Positions 1 through 7,606 of a stretch of DNA of 64,000 nt are shown piece after piece. Every line of letters begins with the position of its first letter. Position 1 is the first letter of the stretch. Both the position numbers and the translations under genes were made by a program. Below the pieces are notes generated by a model that did not search any database, had not been told where the DNA came from, and saw only the letters and a program-made list of their open reading frames with translations. This stretch comes from Nocardioides litoris (GTDB lineage Bacteria; Actinomycetota; Actinomycetes; Propionibacteriales; Nocardioidaceae), in the NCBI RefSeq assembly GCF_006346315.1, contig NZ_VDMR01000002.1, forward strand, positions 792,468 through 856,467, in the 5' to 3' direction.

Positions 1-378
1 GTCGGCCACCTGCGCGCACAGCGGCAGGGCCACCGACGGGGCCAGCCGCCCCCGACGGGCCAGCAGCCCGCTGAGGTCACCCCCGGCGACGTACTGGGTG
101 GCGATGTAGGCCGCGCCCTCGTGATCGCCGTAGGCGTAGATGGCGGTGACGTGGGGCGAGTCGAGCCGGGCCAGGACGGCGGCCTCGCGCTCGAAGCGCC
201 GCTGGAAGTCGCGGTGGCCACCCAGCGCTGCCGCGATCACCTTGAGGGCCACCGTGCGGCCGAGGGCGGTGTCGGTGGCCCGGTAGACCACGCCCATCCC
301 GCCGCGCCCGACCAGCTCGTCGAGCCGGTACCGACCGACGGTGTCGCCGGGAGCGGGGAGGGATGCCACGGGGTGCAT
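1..378 (-). CDS. Serine/threonine protein kinase, N-terminal part (cut by window edge)
   Basis: The visible 126 residues are the N-lobe of a PknB-type Ser/Thr protein kinase. The glycine loop GRGGMGVVY is at residues 24-32, the ATP-anchoring lysine is Lys46 in VALKV, a candidate helix-C glutamate is Glu65, and the hinge is at about residues 107-114. The ATG at 376-378 is the natural start because the kinase fold begins about 15 residues later. The catalytic loop, activation segment and any membrane or sensor domain lie beyond the window. Such kinases phosphorylate cytoplasmic or envelope substrates; the substrate cannot be told here. Confidence 0.9.
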   Translation of the reverse strand, partial: MHPVASLPAPGDTVGRYRLDELVGRGGMGVVYRATDTALGRTVALKVIAAALGGHRDFQRRFEREAAVLARLDSPHVTAIYAYGDHEGAAYIATQYVAGGDLSGLLARRGRLAPSVALPLCAQVAD

Positions 379-466
379 CTTCCCAGGGCGGCGCGCGCCC
401 ATGCAGGGGCGTCCTCGGTGCTGCGCACGTTCGGCTCCCGTGCCGACGACCGCCCGGCCTGCTCCA

Positions 467-664
467 GGGGAGGTCGTCCCCGGACCCCACACGGGCTGTA
501 CGCGTGCGGTCGAACCCGGCCGGCTGGCGGTCGCGATTGCGACGCTCGATGGCGCGGAGCACGTCGCCGTCGACGCGGGCGTGGAGCGCACGATCCAGTC
601 GATCTCGAGGCCCCTCACCGATGCGTTGGTGATCGCCGACCGGGGGTCGTACGCCGTGCTAGAG
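467..664 (+). pseudogene. Glutaminase (GlsA family) fragment
   Basis: About 66 codons read like the N-terminal part of actinobacterial glutaminases: a GEVVPG-type start, then LAVAIATLDG, then RTIQSISRPLTDALVIADRG and AVLEH. In intact glutaminases the corresponding stretch is FTIQSISKPF, holding the catalytic Ser-x-x-Lys; here the lysine is arginine. The frame has no plausible start at the family's normal distance and the homology stops after the AVLEH segment, so about 80 percent of a normal enzyme of 300 or more residues is missing. I read it as a gene remnant. What else it could be: a chance match, which the length and colinearity make unlikely. Confidence 0.6.
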
Positions 665-900
665 CACAGCATCGAGGGGCTCGTCGACCGCGTGCTGCTC
701 GCCCTGCTCGAGGCCCGATCGTCGGAGGGGTTCTCACCACGTCGGCCATGCGCCGGAGCGAGCGCGGGGCAGTCGCGGCGCCGCCGTGACGCCGGTACGG
801 GCCGAGTCCACCAGCGCCGCGACGGCGGCGCTGCTCCTGGTCGCGGGAGCGGTCGGCGACGGTGCTGCTGACCTGCAGCTGCCGGTAGGCCGGGCGTAGC

Positions 901-1344
901 GTGGCGGTCGTGACGAGCGCCCGACCCGACCGCGACCGCGACGCTGCGGGTCGTGCCGAGCAGGCGCGGCCGCGCGACGCCCTCGGTCGGCCGCTGCCCT
1001 ACGGCTCGCCGGGGGTGCCACCGATCGACGAGTCGCCGCGCCCGCCGGCCGCCACCCTGACCTACGCCCGCGAGCTCCTCGACCAGGGACGGCCGTTCGC
1101 GGCCCACGAGGCGCTGGAGGTGCAGTGGAAGAGCTGTCCACCCGAGGAGCGGGAGCTCTGGCAGGGCCTGGCCCAGCTGTGCGTGGCCCTGACGCACCTC
1201 GAGCGGGGCAACGCCGTCGGTGCCGAACGGCTCGCGGACCGCGCCGCGGACCACCTCGCGTCGTACGCGGCCAGCGGTGGGCCGACGCACGGCGTCGACC
1301 TGGCCGACGTCACGCGGTGCGTGCAGGAGCGCGTCCGCGGGTGA
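901..1344 (+). CDS. DUF309 domain-containing protein
   Basis: 147 residues. The core at about residues 55-105 has the DUF309 signature: YARELLDQGRPFAAHEALE, then W and a helix with ELWQGLAQLCVALTHLERGN. The fold is a small helical bundle with a conserved His-Glu pair (HEALE) and Trp; no reaction is established for the family. The N-terminal 40 residues are basic and low in complexity. A GTG at 901 is used; GTG at 910 is also possible and neither has a good Shine-Dalgarno. It ends 6 bp from the convergent SMI1/KNR4 gene. Confidence 0.8.
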   Translation: MAVVTSARPDRDRDAAGRAEQARPRDALGRPLPYGSPGVPPIDESPRPPAATLTYARELLDQGRPFAAHEALEVQWKSCPPEERELWQGLAQLCVALTHLERGNAVGAERLADRAADHLASYAASGGPTHGVDLADVTRCVQERVRG

Positions 1345-1350
1345 GGGCGC

Positions 1351-1920
1351 TCAGCGGCCGGTGAGCCACAGGCCGCCGGTCTCGTCGACCTCGAAGGCCC
1401 CCGCCGCGAGCTGCTCGGCGAGGCCGGAGAACCACGCGCCGTACGACGCGGCCACCGGCGCCGGCGTCGGTCCGTCGACGGGGAGCCAGATGACCTGCCC
1501 CACGGTGCCGGTGGGCAAGGGGTCGAGGTCGACGGCGTACCCCGTGCCCTCTGACTCGGTGACCGGTAGCCAGCCGCGCAGGTTGGGGACGGTCCGCACC
1601 TGGTCGGGGGTCATCCAGGCGTAGTCGTCGGAGTCGGGATCGCTCCCGAACGCCGCGTCGAGCAGCCGGTGCCGCTCGGCCATGCCGTCGACGCCGAGCA
1701 GGGTGTGGTGGTCGAAGACGTCGAGGAGGCGGGTCGGGTTGTCCTGGCCGTCGTGGACGGCCAGGCTGGCGAGCAGGTCGGCCGGCAGGTCGTGCCCGAC
1801 CTGCTCGGCCAGCCGCTCCAGGTCGCCGGCCGCCGCGGGCGGGCGCAACGTCGCCGCGACCGCGGGCAGGTGGGCGCGCAGCACCCGCTCGATCGCCTCC
1901 CACGCCTCGCCCACGTCCAC
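1351..1920 (-). CDS. SMI1/KNR4 family protein
   Basis: 189 residues with GTG start. Sequence from residue 8 to 150 matches the SMI1/KNR4 (SUKH) fold: an N-terminal amphipathic helix, DLPADLLASLAVHDGQ, then LLGVDGMAERHRLLDAAF and the conserved GWLPVTESEGTGYAVDLDP block around residues 113-132. In bacteria this fold often serves as an immunity protein against contact-dependent or polymorphic toxins, but stand-alone copies with unknown roles are common in actinobacteria. No toxin gene is adjacent, so an immunity role is not supported by context. Confidence 0.8.
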   Translation of the reverse strand: MDVGEAWEAIERVLRAHLPAVAATLRPPAAAGDLERLAEQVGHDLPADLLASLAVHDGQDNPTRLLDVFDHHTLLGVDGMAERHRLLDAAFGSDPDSDDYAWMTPDQVRTVPNLRGWLPVTESEGTGYAVDLDPLPTGTVGQVIWLPVDGPTPAPVAASYGAWFSGLAEQLAAGAFEVDETGGLWLTGR

Positions 1921-1985
1921 GGGTCAGTCCTAGCAGTCCCCGCCGTGGGGCGGGAACATCCGCCCGCGCCCGGTCGGACGGGCGC

Positions 1986-2792
1986 TCAGGCGCCCGCGCC
2001 GCCGTCGACAGGGACGACCGCACCGGTGACGGCCGAGGCGCGGTCGCTGAGCAGGAACGCCGCCACCTGGGCGACCTCGTCGGGCTCGGCCAGGCGACCC
2101 ATCGGCGAGCCCGCCGCCGCGGCGTCCAGGACGCCGGGACTCGCGGCGTCCCACGCGGCCATCATCTCGGTCGCGGTCGCGCCGGGGGTGATGCCGTTGA
2201 CCCGGATGCCCTCCCGGGCCCAGGTCACCGCGGCGGACTCGGTGATGCTGTCCAGGGCGCGCTTCATGGCGCCGTACGCCGGGAGGGTGGGGTTGGCCCG
2301 CCGGGCACCGATGCTGGAGGTGTTGACGATCGCCCCGCCGCCGTGGGCGCGCATCACGGCGGCCTCGGCGGTCATCGCGGTCCAGTGGGCGCGGAAGTTG
2401 ACCGCGAACTGGGCCTCGAGGTCGGCGTCGCTCGTCTGGTCGAGCGGCCCGGGCGGCTGGACGATGCCGGCGTTGTTGAACGCCCCGTCGAGCCGGCCGT
2501 GCACCGAGCCGGCCTCCTCGACCGCAGCGCGGACGGCCGCGGTGTCGGCCAGGTCGACCGGGACGGCGTGCGCGGTGCCGCCGTGGGCCCGGAGCTCCTC
2601 GACGAGCCGGTCGAGCGCGTCGACGCTCCGGGCGGCGAGGACGACGCGAGCGCCCTCGGCCACGAAGAGCCGGGCGGCTGCCGCGCCGATGCCGCGGCTC
2701 GCGCCGGTCACGAGCACGACCTTGTCGTCGAGGAGGCCGGCGGGCTGGTGGGTGGGCTGGTGGGTGGGCTGGGTGTCGTGGGTGGTGGTCAT
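1986..2792 (-). CDS. SDR family oxidoreductase (regulator-linked)
   Basis: 268 residues, classical short-chain dehydrogenase/reductase. TGASRGIG cofactor motif at residues 29-36, NNAG near 106, catalytic YGAMK (YxxxK) near 173, and the C-terminal PVDGG. ATG at 2790-2792 is chosen because the longer frame adds 35 low-complexity residues that run into the promoter. The N-terminus has a THQP/THQP tandem repeat. The gene is divergent from an XRE/MmyB-type regulator with an inverted repeat between them, an arrangement typical of regulator-controlled NAD(P)-dependent reductases; the substrate is unknown. Confidence 0.9.
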   Translation of the reverse strand: MTTTHDTQPTHQPTHQPAGLLDDKVVLVTGASRGIGAAAARLFVAEGARVVLAARSVDALDRLVEELRAHGGTAHAVPVDLADTAAVRAAVEEAGSVHGRLDGAFNNAGIVQPPGPLDQTSDADLEAQFAVNFRAHWTAMTAEAAVMRAHGGGAIVNTSSIGARRANPTLPAYGAMKRALDSITESAAVTWAREGIRVNGITPGATATEMMAAWDAASPGVLDAAAAGSPMGRLAEPDEVAQVAAFLLSDRASAVTGAVVPVDGGAGA

Positions 2793-2822
2793 GTCCTCCA
2801 CGCTGCGGCGGTGGCGCCGGCC

Positions 2823-2849
2823 GAGCCAGGCACAGCTCGTACCTGGCTC
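2823..2849. promoter_or_regulatory. Inverted repeat, probable operator of the XRE regulator
   Basis: Perfect 8-bp arms GAGCCAGG (2823-2830) and CCTGGCTC (2842-2849) separated by 11 bp, in the 94-bp gap between the SDR and the XRE gene. The position suits simultaneous control of both divergent genes. Confidence 0.6.
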
Positions 2850-2886
2850 CGACCTGCCCCCGGAACGAAGGCGGGGGGAGGATGGC

Positions 2887-3729
2887 GTGGTGGACAAGCA
2901 GGAGCTGGGCGCGTTCCTGCGCTCGCGCCGTGAGCGGCTCGCGCCCGAGGACGTCGGCCTGCCGTCCGGCCCGCGGCGTCGTACGTCCGGGCTGCGGCGG
3001 GAGGAGGTCGCGGTGCTGGCGCACGTCTCGACGGAGTACTACACGCGGCTGGAGCAGGCGCGGGCCTCGCGTCCCTCGGCGGAGGTGTGCGCGGCGCTCG
3101 CGGGCGCGCTGCGGCTCGACGAGGGCGAGGCCGGGCACCTGTTCGTGCTGGCCGGCACGGCCGACGAGCGTCGGCGGCTGCACCGGCGTGACGTCCGGCC
3201 CAGCATCGCGGCGCTGGTGCACCGCCTGCCCGACACGGCGGCGTTCGTGCTGTCTGCGGCGTACGAGGTCCTGGTCTGGAACGACCTCGCGGGGCTGCTG
3301 ATGGAGGACTTCGCGACGCTCGCCCCGGAGCAGCGCAACCTCGCCCGGCGCGCCTTCCTCGCCCCGCCCTGCCGGACCAGTCTCTACGGCATCACCGAGG
3401 AAGCCGCCTTCCGGATCGCCGTGACGGCCCAGCTGCGGGCCACCCGGGCCCGCTACCCCGACGACCCCGACGTCGCGGGTCTGGTCGACGACCTGCGTGC
3501 CGGCAGCCCGGACTTCGCCCGGCTGTGGGAGCGCCACGACGTCGCCCCTCCGCCGATGCTGACCAAGACCTTCGACCACCCCGCCGTCGGACGGCTCACG
3601 CTCGACTGCGACAGCGTCGTGCTCCCCGAGCGCGACCAGCACCTCGTGCTCTACACCGCTCCCGCCGGTTCGGCTGCGGCCGACGGCCTCGCCCTCCTCG
3701 GTCTGCTCGGGTCGACCACGTCCGGCTGA
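2887..3729 (+). CDS. XRE-family regulator with MmyB-like ligand-binding domain
   Basis: 280 residues. The N-terminal helix-turn-helix (about residues 5-75) shows the GLRREEVAVLAHVSTEYYTRLEQ signature in pieces (RREEVA, STEYYTRLEQ, RPSAEV). Residues 105-275 match the MmyB-like transcription-regulator ligand-binding domain, including LVWNDLA and the FDHPAVGRLTLDC segment. GTG 2887 follows a strong GGGGGGAG at 2873-2880 with 6-bp spacing; GTG 2890 is an alternative. By family, it represses its divergent SDR and is relieved by a small hydrophobic ligand, here unknown. Confidence 0.9.
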   Translation: MVDKQELGAFLRSRRERLAPEDVGLPSGPRRRTSGLRREEVAVLAHVSTEYYTRLEQARASRPSAEVCAALAGALRLDEGEAGHLFVLAGTADERRRLHRRDVRPSIAALVHRLPDTAAFVLSAAYEVLVWNDLAGLLMEDFATLAPEQRNLARRAFLAPPCRTSLYGITEEAAFRIAVTAQLRATRARYPDDPDVAGLVDDLRAGSPDFARLWERHDVAPPPMLTKTFDHPAVGRLTLDCDSVVLPERDQHLVLYTAPAGSAAADGLALLGLLGSTTSG

Positions 3730-3923
3730 CGGGACGAGGCGGTGGCGCTTGTCGCGCAGGAGTGTCCCGGCCACCCCTCGACACTGGCCCGGGGTGGGTC
3801 GGGGCGGTCGCTCACCGCTGGGCCGGCATCGCGACGATGGGTGACCTGGGCCACAGCAGGCGTAGGGTGTCCGCATCATCGAGCTTCGGTGCGAACGCCC
3901 AACAGCTTGATGGAAGGCAGACC

Positions 3924-4148
3924 ATGTCCTTGGTCGACATCCTCCGCGCCGACGACGCCGTCACGGCGTTCCGGCGCGGGCCGCAAGGCCGCCGCACGCT
4001 GGTGGACCCGGCGGCCCCGGGGTGGCTCCACCCCGCGCCTCCCGCCTTCGGGCGCTCCGAGCCGACCGCGGGGAGCAGGACCGGCTCCGAGCAGCCGGAG
4101 ACCCGCGTCGACCTCCCGGGCCGCGCCGACACCGGCGCCACCTCATGA
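3924..4148 (+). CDS. Hypothetical protein, first gene of a micro-operon
   Basis: 74 residues, begins MSLVDILRADDAV. ATG 3924 has GGAAGG at 3912-3917. It has an amphipathic N-terminus and a hydrophilic Pro/Gly-rich C-terminal half without a recognisable domain. Its stop overlaps the ATG of the DUF5994 gene (ATGA at 4145-4148), so the two are translationally coupled. A weak promoter-like pair GTGACC (3841-3846) and TAGGGT (3863-3868) lies upstream. I do not recognise the family. Confidence 0.65.
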   Translation: MSLVDILRADDAVTAFRRGPQGRRTLVDPAAPGWLHPAPPAFGRSEPTAGSRTGSEQPETRVDLPGRADTGATS

Positions 4149-4513
4149 CCGCCCAGGACATCCGGCTCACGATCGAGGACCAGCCGGCAGCGGCGGGTCC
4201 CGACGGCACGTGGTGGCCCGGTTCGCGGCTCCTGGCCGTCGAGCTCCCCCGGCTGGTCGACGGCTTCCCCGTCGAGGTCGGCCGGGTCACGCGGCTGCTC
4301 TACTCGCGCCCGGACTGGGACGACGCGGTCGACCAGGAGGGGCACGGCGTGCGCAAGGTCGTGACGAGCCGGGGCGCCTGCAAGGTCGGCTCGTTCCCCC
4401 GGGACGACACCCGTCTGGTGATCGCCACGCTGTCGACCGGCGAGCGGCTGCGCCTCGCCGTCGTGCACGAGGGGACCGAGCGCTCGGTCGAGGCGCCCGA
4501 TGGCCCGGCCTGA
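4145..4513 (+). CDS. DUF5994 family protein
   Basis: 122 residues. Matches DUF5994: a short beta strand, then GTWWPGSRLLAVELPRLV (about residues 19-36) and VTRLLYSRPDWDD followed by two strands, ending with RLVIATLSTGERLRLAVV. The family is small, cytosolic, common in actinobacteria and has no proven function; it is often encoded near GAF/ANTAR or STAS regulators. Start overlaps the preceding stop, and its 3' end is overlapped by the next small gene starting at 4500. Confidence 0.8.
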   Translation: MTAQDIRLTIEDQPAAAGPDGTWWPGSRLLAVELPRLVDGFPVEVGRVTRLLYSRPDWDDAVDQEGHGVRKVVTSRGACKVGSFPRDDTRLVIATLSTGERLRLAVVHEGTERSVEAPDGPA

Positions 4514-4661
4514 CGGGCCGGTCGACGCCACCCCTGGGCCTCCGGCCGACCTGACCAGTCGTGGGCACGAGGTGGTCGAGCCGCCCACCCACGGTCACAG
4601 CGACGGCCACAGCGACGCCGGGATCGCCGCGCGGTCGGGCTCGAGCCACGCCCGCAGATGA
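4500..4661 (+). CDS. Small His/Asp-rich hypothetical protein
   Basis: 53 residues from ATG 4500, overlapping the DUF5994 gene by 14 bp in another frame. About nine codons in ten end in G or C, which matches the coding pattern of this genome. The second half has a HGHSDGHSDAG motif that could bind a metal ion. Its TGA (4659-4661) overlaps the next ATG (4658), extending the chain of coupled genes. No family recognised. Confidence 0.55.
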   Translation: MARPDGPVDATPGPPADLTSRGHEVVEPPTHGHSDGHSDAGIAARSGSSHARR

Positions 4662-4804
4662 CCGATCACGGGGTGGACCTGCTCCTCGTGGAGGGTCTGT
4701 TCTCGGCCGGCTGCAGCTGCGGCTGGGAGGGCACCGGCGCCTACCCGACCCGCGTGGCGGCCAGCGCCGAGCACGACGCCCACCTCGCCGCGATCGCGAC
4801 CTGA
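4658..4804 (+). CDS. Small CxCGW protein
   Basis: 48 residues. The core FSAGCSCGWEGTGAYPTRV has a Cys-x-Cys-Gly-Trp motif followed by GTGAxPT. The same signature is in a 58-residue protein at 60184-60360, so this is a small paralogous family. Two cysteines and several histidines near the C-terminus could bind a metal ion; that is inference. The ATGA overlap with the preceding gene makes it the fourth cistron of the micro-operon. Confidence 0.6.
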   Translation: MTDHGVDLLLVEGLFSAGCSCGWEGTGAYPTRVAASAEHDAHLAAIAT

Positions 4805-5111
4805 GCGGTCGCCCGACCTGCAGCTGCAGGCGGCCTCGCGGGACCGCCGGCGACGGGGTGAACCTGTCGGGGTGACCCGGGTCCTCCCCGGGCGCCCGCA
4901 TGATGGGCTCATCTTCGAGTGACTCACCACGACCCGGGTGGTGCCTCCACTCCGCGTTGTTGGGGTGATCGAAGTCAACCGACAGCCCGGCCGGGGACCG
5001 ACCGGGCTGTCGGACCACGTCTGCGTCCCCGGTGGCGACCCGCCCCGACCGCCGCCCGCGCTGACGGTGCAGCGCGCGTCGCCGGTCGGGGCCTGGTCGC
5101 GCTCCCGAGCC
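4805..5111. other. Intergenic region with no gene
   Basis: 307 bp between the micro-operon and the convergent SDR gene. Apart from a hairpin at 4980-5012 and a CTGCAGCTGCAG-like simple palindrome near 4820-4831, nothing supported is seen. Confidence 0.5.
4980..5012. terminator. Hairpin, probable terminator
   Basis: Perfect 11-bp stem CGACAGCCCGG / CCGGGCTGTCG with an 11-nt loop, in the convergent gap between the micro-operon and the minus-strand SDR. No T-tract, as usual in very GC-rich actinobacteria. Confidence 0.55.
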
Positions 5112-6014
5112 CTAGGGCGTGGGCATGCCCCCGTCGACGTGCAGGGTCTCGCCCACGACGTACGACGACTCACCGCTGGCCAGGAAGACGTACGCCGGCG
5201 CGAGCTCGGCCGGCTGCCCCCACCGCCCGAGGTAGGTCTGCTCACCCGCGCTCGGCAGCGCCGACGGCGGCTGGCCGCCCGCGGGCTGCAGGGGCGTCCA
5301 GATCGGGCCCGGCGCCACGGCGTTGACCCGGATGCCCTTCGGCGCCAGCTGTGCGGCCAGCCCCTTGGCCAGGTTGTTCACCGTGGCCTTGGTCGCGGCG
5401 TAGTGCACCAGGTGCGGAGACGGCGCGTAGGCCTGGATCGAGGTCGTGTTGATGATCGTCGAGCCCGGGGGCAGGTGGGGCACCGCGGCCTTGGTCACCC
5501 AGAACGTCGCGTAGGCGTTGGTCTTGAAGGTCTGGTCGAACTCCTCGTCGCTGATGTCGACGACGTCCTCGACGTGCTGCTGCTTGCCGGCGTTGTTGAC
5601 CACGATGTCGAGCCCACCGAGTCCCTCGACCGCCCGTGCGACGGCCTCGCGTGCGAACTCCGCGTCGGTGAGGTCGCCCGGGAGCGCGACCCCGGTCCGG
5701 CCGGCCTCGCGGACCAGACCGAGCACGCGGGCGGCGTCCTCCTCCTCCTCCTCGGGCAGGTAGACGATGGCGACGTCGGCGCCCTCACGGGCGAACGCGA
5801 TCGCCACCGCCGCGCCGATCCCCGAGTCACCCCCGGTGACCAGGGCCTTGCGGCCCTCGAGCCGGCCGGACCCCCGGTAGGTCTCCTCCCCGTGGTCGGC
5901 GGGCACGTTCTGCGCCATCTCCCGGTCGGTCCCGGGCCCGTCGAGGTACTGCTCGTCCGGCACCTTGTCGGCGTACATCGACGTCGGGTCCTGCATCACG
6001 TACTGGTCGGCCAT
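5112..6014 (-). CDS. SDR family oxidoreductase, GSP39/YdaD type
   Basis: 300 residues. The N-terminal extension of about 50 residues (QDPTSMYADK, then GPGTDREM and DHGEETY) is typical of the general-stress SDR group that includes B. subtilis YdaD/GSP39. Then TGGDSGIG at 60-67, NNAG near 140, and HYAATK with the catalytic Tyr and Lys. Ends GGMPTP. ATG at 6012-6014 is preceded by GAGGAG. NAD(P)-dependent oxidoreductase of unknown substrate, probably stress related by family. Confidence 0.9.
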   Translation of the reverse strand: MADQYVMQDPTSMYADKVPDEQYLDGPGTDREMAQNVPADHGEETYRGSGRLEGRKALVTGGDSGIGAAVAIAFAREGADVAIVYLPEEEEEDAARVLGLVREAGRTGVALPGDLTDAEFAREAVARAVEGLGGLDIVVNNAGKQQHVEDVVDISDEEFDQTFKTNAYATFWVTKAAVPHLPPGSTIINTTSIQAYAPSPHLVHYAATKATVNNLAKGLAAQLAPKGIRVNAVAPGPIWTPLQPAGGQPPSALPSAGEQTYLGRWGQPAELAPAYVFLASGESSYVVGETLHVDGGMPTP

Positions 6015-6152
6015 GGTCGCTCCTCGAGCTCTGTGCGGCACCCGCTCAGGCGGGTGCGGTCTCTGGACGTCCCACCCTCGTCCGGCTCGCGCGAGCGGCG
6101 GACCACCCGACGCGGGGGAGGGGACCGGCCCTCCGGGCCCTCGCCGGGCCGC

Positions 6153-6731
<579 letters not shown>

Positions 6732-6744
6732 GGCTCCGACCATA

Positions 6745-6764
6745 CCGTAGTGGTCGATACAGAA
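6745..6764. promoter_or_regulatory. TetR operator, copy 1
   Basis: CCGTAGTGGTCGATACAGAA, 18 of 20 bases identical to copy 2 at 6788-6807. It overlaps the upstream region of the TetR gene itself, fitting autorepression. Confidence 0.65.
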
Positions 6765-6787
6765 CGTGCTACGGTCGTCCGCAACAT

Positions 6788-6807
6788 CCGTAGTGATCGC
6801 TACAGAA
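6788..6807. promoter_or_regulatory. TetR operator, copy 2
   Basis: CCGTAGTGATCGCTACAGAA; the core GTAGTGATCGCTAC is a near-perfect dyad. Centre-to-centre spacing to copy 1 is 43 bp, about four helical turns. It lies 12 bp before the SDR start codon, where bound protein would block initiation. Confidence 0.7.
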
Positions 6808-6818
6808 AGAGGCACACC

Positions 6819-7526
6819 ATGCACATCGAGGGCGCCACGGCGCTGGTCACCGGGGCCAACCGGGGCATCGGGGCGGACTTCGTCCAGCGCCTGCTCGCCC
6901 GCGGGGCGCTGCGGGTGTACGCCGCCTCGCGCGGCGGGGACGTCGCCGGGGGCGACGGCGTCGTCCCGGTCCGGCTCGACGTGACCGACCCGAGCCAGGT
7001 CGCCGCCGCCGCGGAGCTGGCGAGCGACGTCGACCTGGTCGTCAACAACGCCGGCATCTCCACCGGCACCCGTCTCGTCACGGGTGACCTCGACCAGGTG
7101 CGGCGGGAGATGGAGACCAACTTCTTCGGGCCGCTGCACGTGGTCCGGGCCTTCGCCCCGGTCCTCGCGGCCCGCGGCGGCGGTGCGGTGGTCGACGTGG
7201 TCTCGGCGCTGTCGTGGTTCACCGCCCCCGGCGCCGGCGCGTACGCCGCCTCGAAGGCCGCGGCCTGGAGCCTGACCGACAGCGTGCGGCAGGAGCTCGC
7301 CGAGCAGGGCACCCTCGTCGTCGGCGTGCACATGGGCCTGGTCGACACCGACATGGCCGCCGGCATGGACGCCCCCAAGCTCCGCCCCGCCGAGCTCACC
7401 GACGCAGCCCTCGACGCGGTCGAGTCCGGGACCCTGGAGGTGCTGGCCGACGACTGGACGCGGGCGGTCAAGGCCGGCCTGTCGCTCGACCCCGCCGAGC
7501 GCTACCGGCGGCTCTTCGGCGGCTGA
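6819..7526 (+). CDS. SDR family oxidoreductase (TetR-linked)
   Basis: 235 residues. TGANRGIG at residues 11-18, NNAGIS near 75, Ser in DVVSALSW and catalytic YAASK near 145. Ends RYRRLFGG without the usual C-terminal DGG strand, as in the shorter SDR subgroup where the cofactor acid switch is DVTDPSQV. ATG 6819 follows AAAGAGG at 6806-6812. Divergent from the TetR gene with twin operators between; substrate unknown. Confidence 0.9.
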   Translation: MHIEGATALVTGANRGIGADFVQRLLARGALRVYAASRGGDVAGGDGVVPVRLDVTDPSQVAAAAELASDVDLVVNNAGISTGTRLVTGDLDQVRREMETNFFGPLHVVRAFAPVLAARGGGAVVDVVSALSWFTAPGAGAYAASKAAAWSLTDSVRQELAEQGTLVVGVHMGLVDTDMAAGMDAPKLRPAELTDAALDAVESGTLEVLADDWTRAVKAGLSLDPAERYRRLFGG

Positions 7527-7562
7527 GCCCGACGACCCAGCACGGGGGCGGCCACGCGGGCA

Positions 7563-7596
7563 GCGGCCCCGCACGGCCGTCGCCGTGCGGGGCCGC
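7563..7596. terminator. Bidirectional terminator hairpin
   Basis: Perfect 14-bp stem GCGGCCCCGCACGG / CCGTGCGGGGCCGC, 6-nt loop, between two convergent genes ending at 7526 and 7607. Confidence 0.8.
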
Positions 7597-7606
7597 CCTG
7601 GGGCCG

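Noticed and set aside
786..899. 37-residue frame starting GTG 786
   Set aside because: No Shine-Dalgarno, no recognisable motif, and it lies in decayed sequence after the glutaminase fragment; chance frame is likely.
1351..1920. Immunity gene of a polymorphic toxin system
   Set aside because: SMI1/KNR4 fold is compatible, but no toxin, HNH, PT-HINT or secretion gene is adjacent.
1930..3879. Very long minus-strand open frame of about 650 codons
   Set aside because: It is a shadow of the SDR and XRE genes: Arg/Pro/Gly-rich, no domain, and the real genes in other frames carry full signatures.
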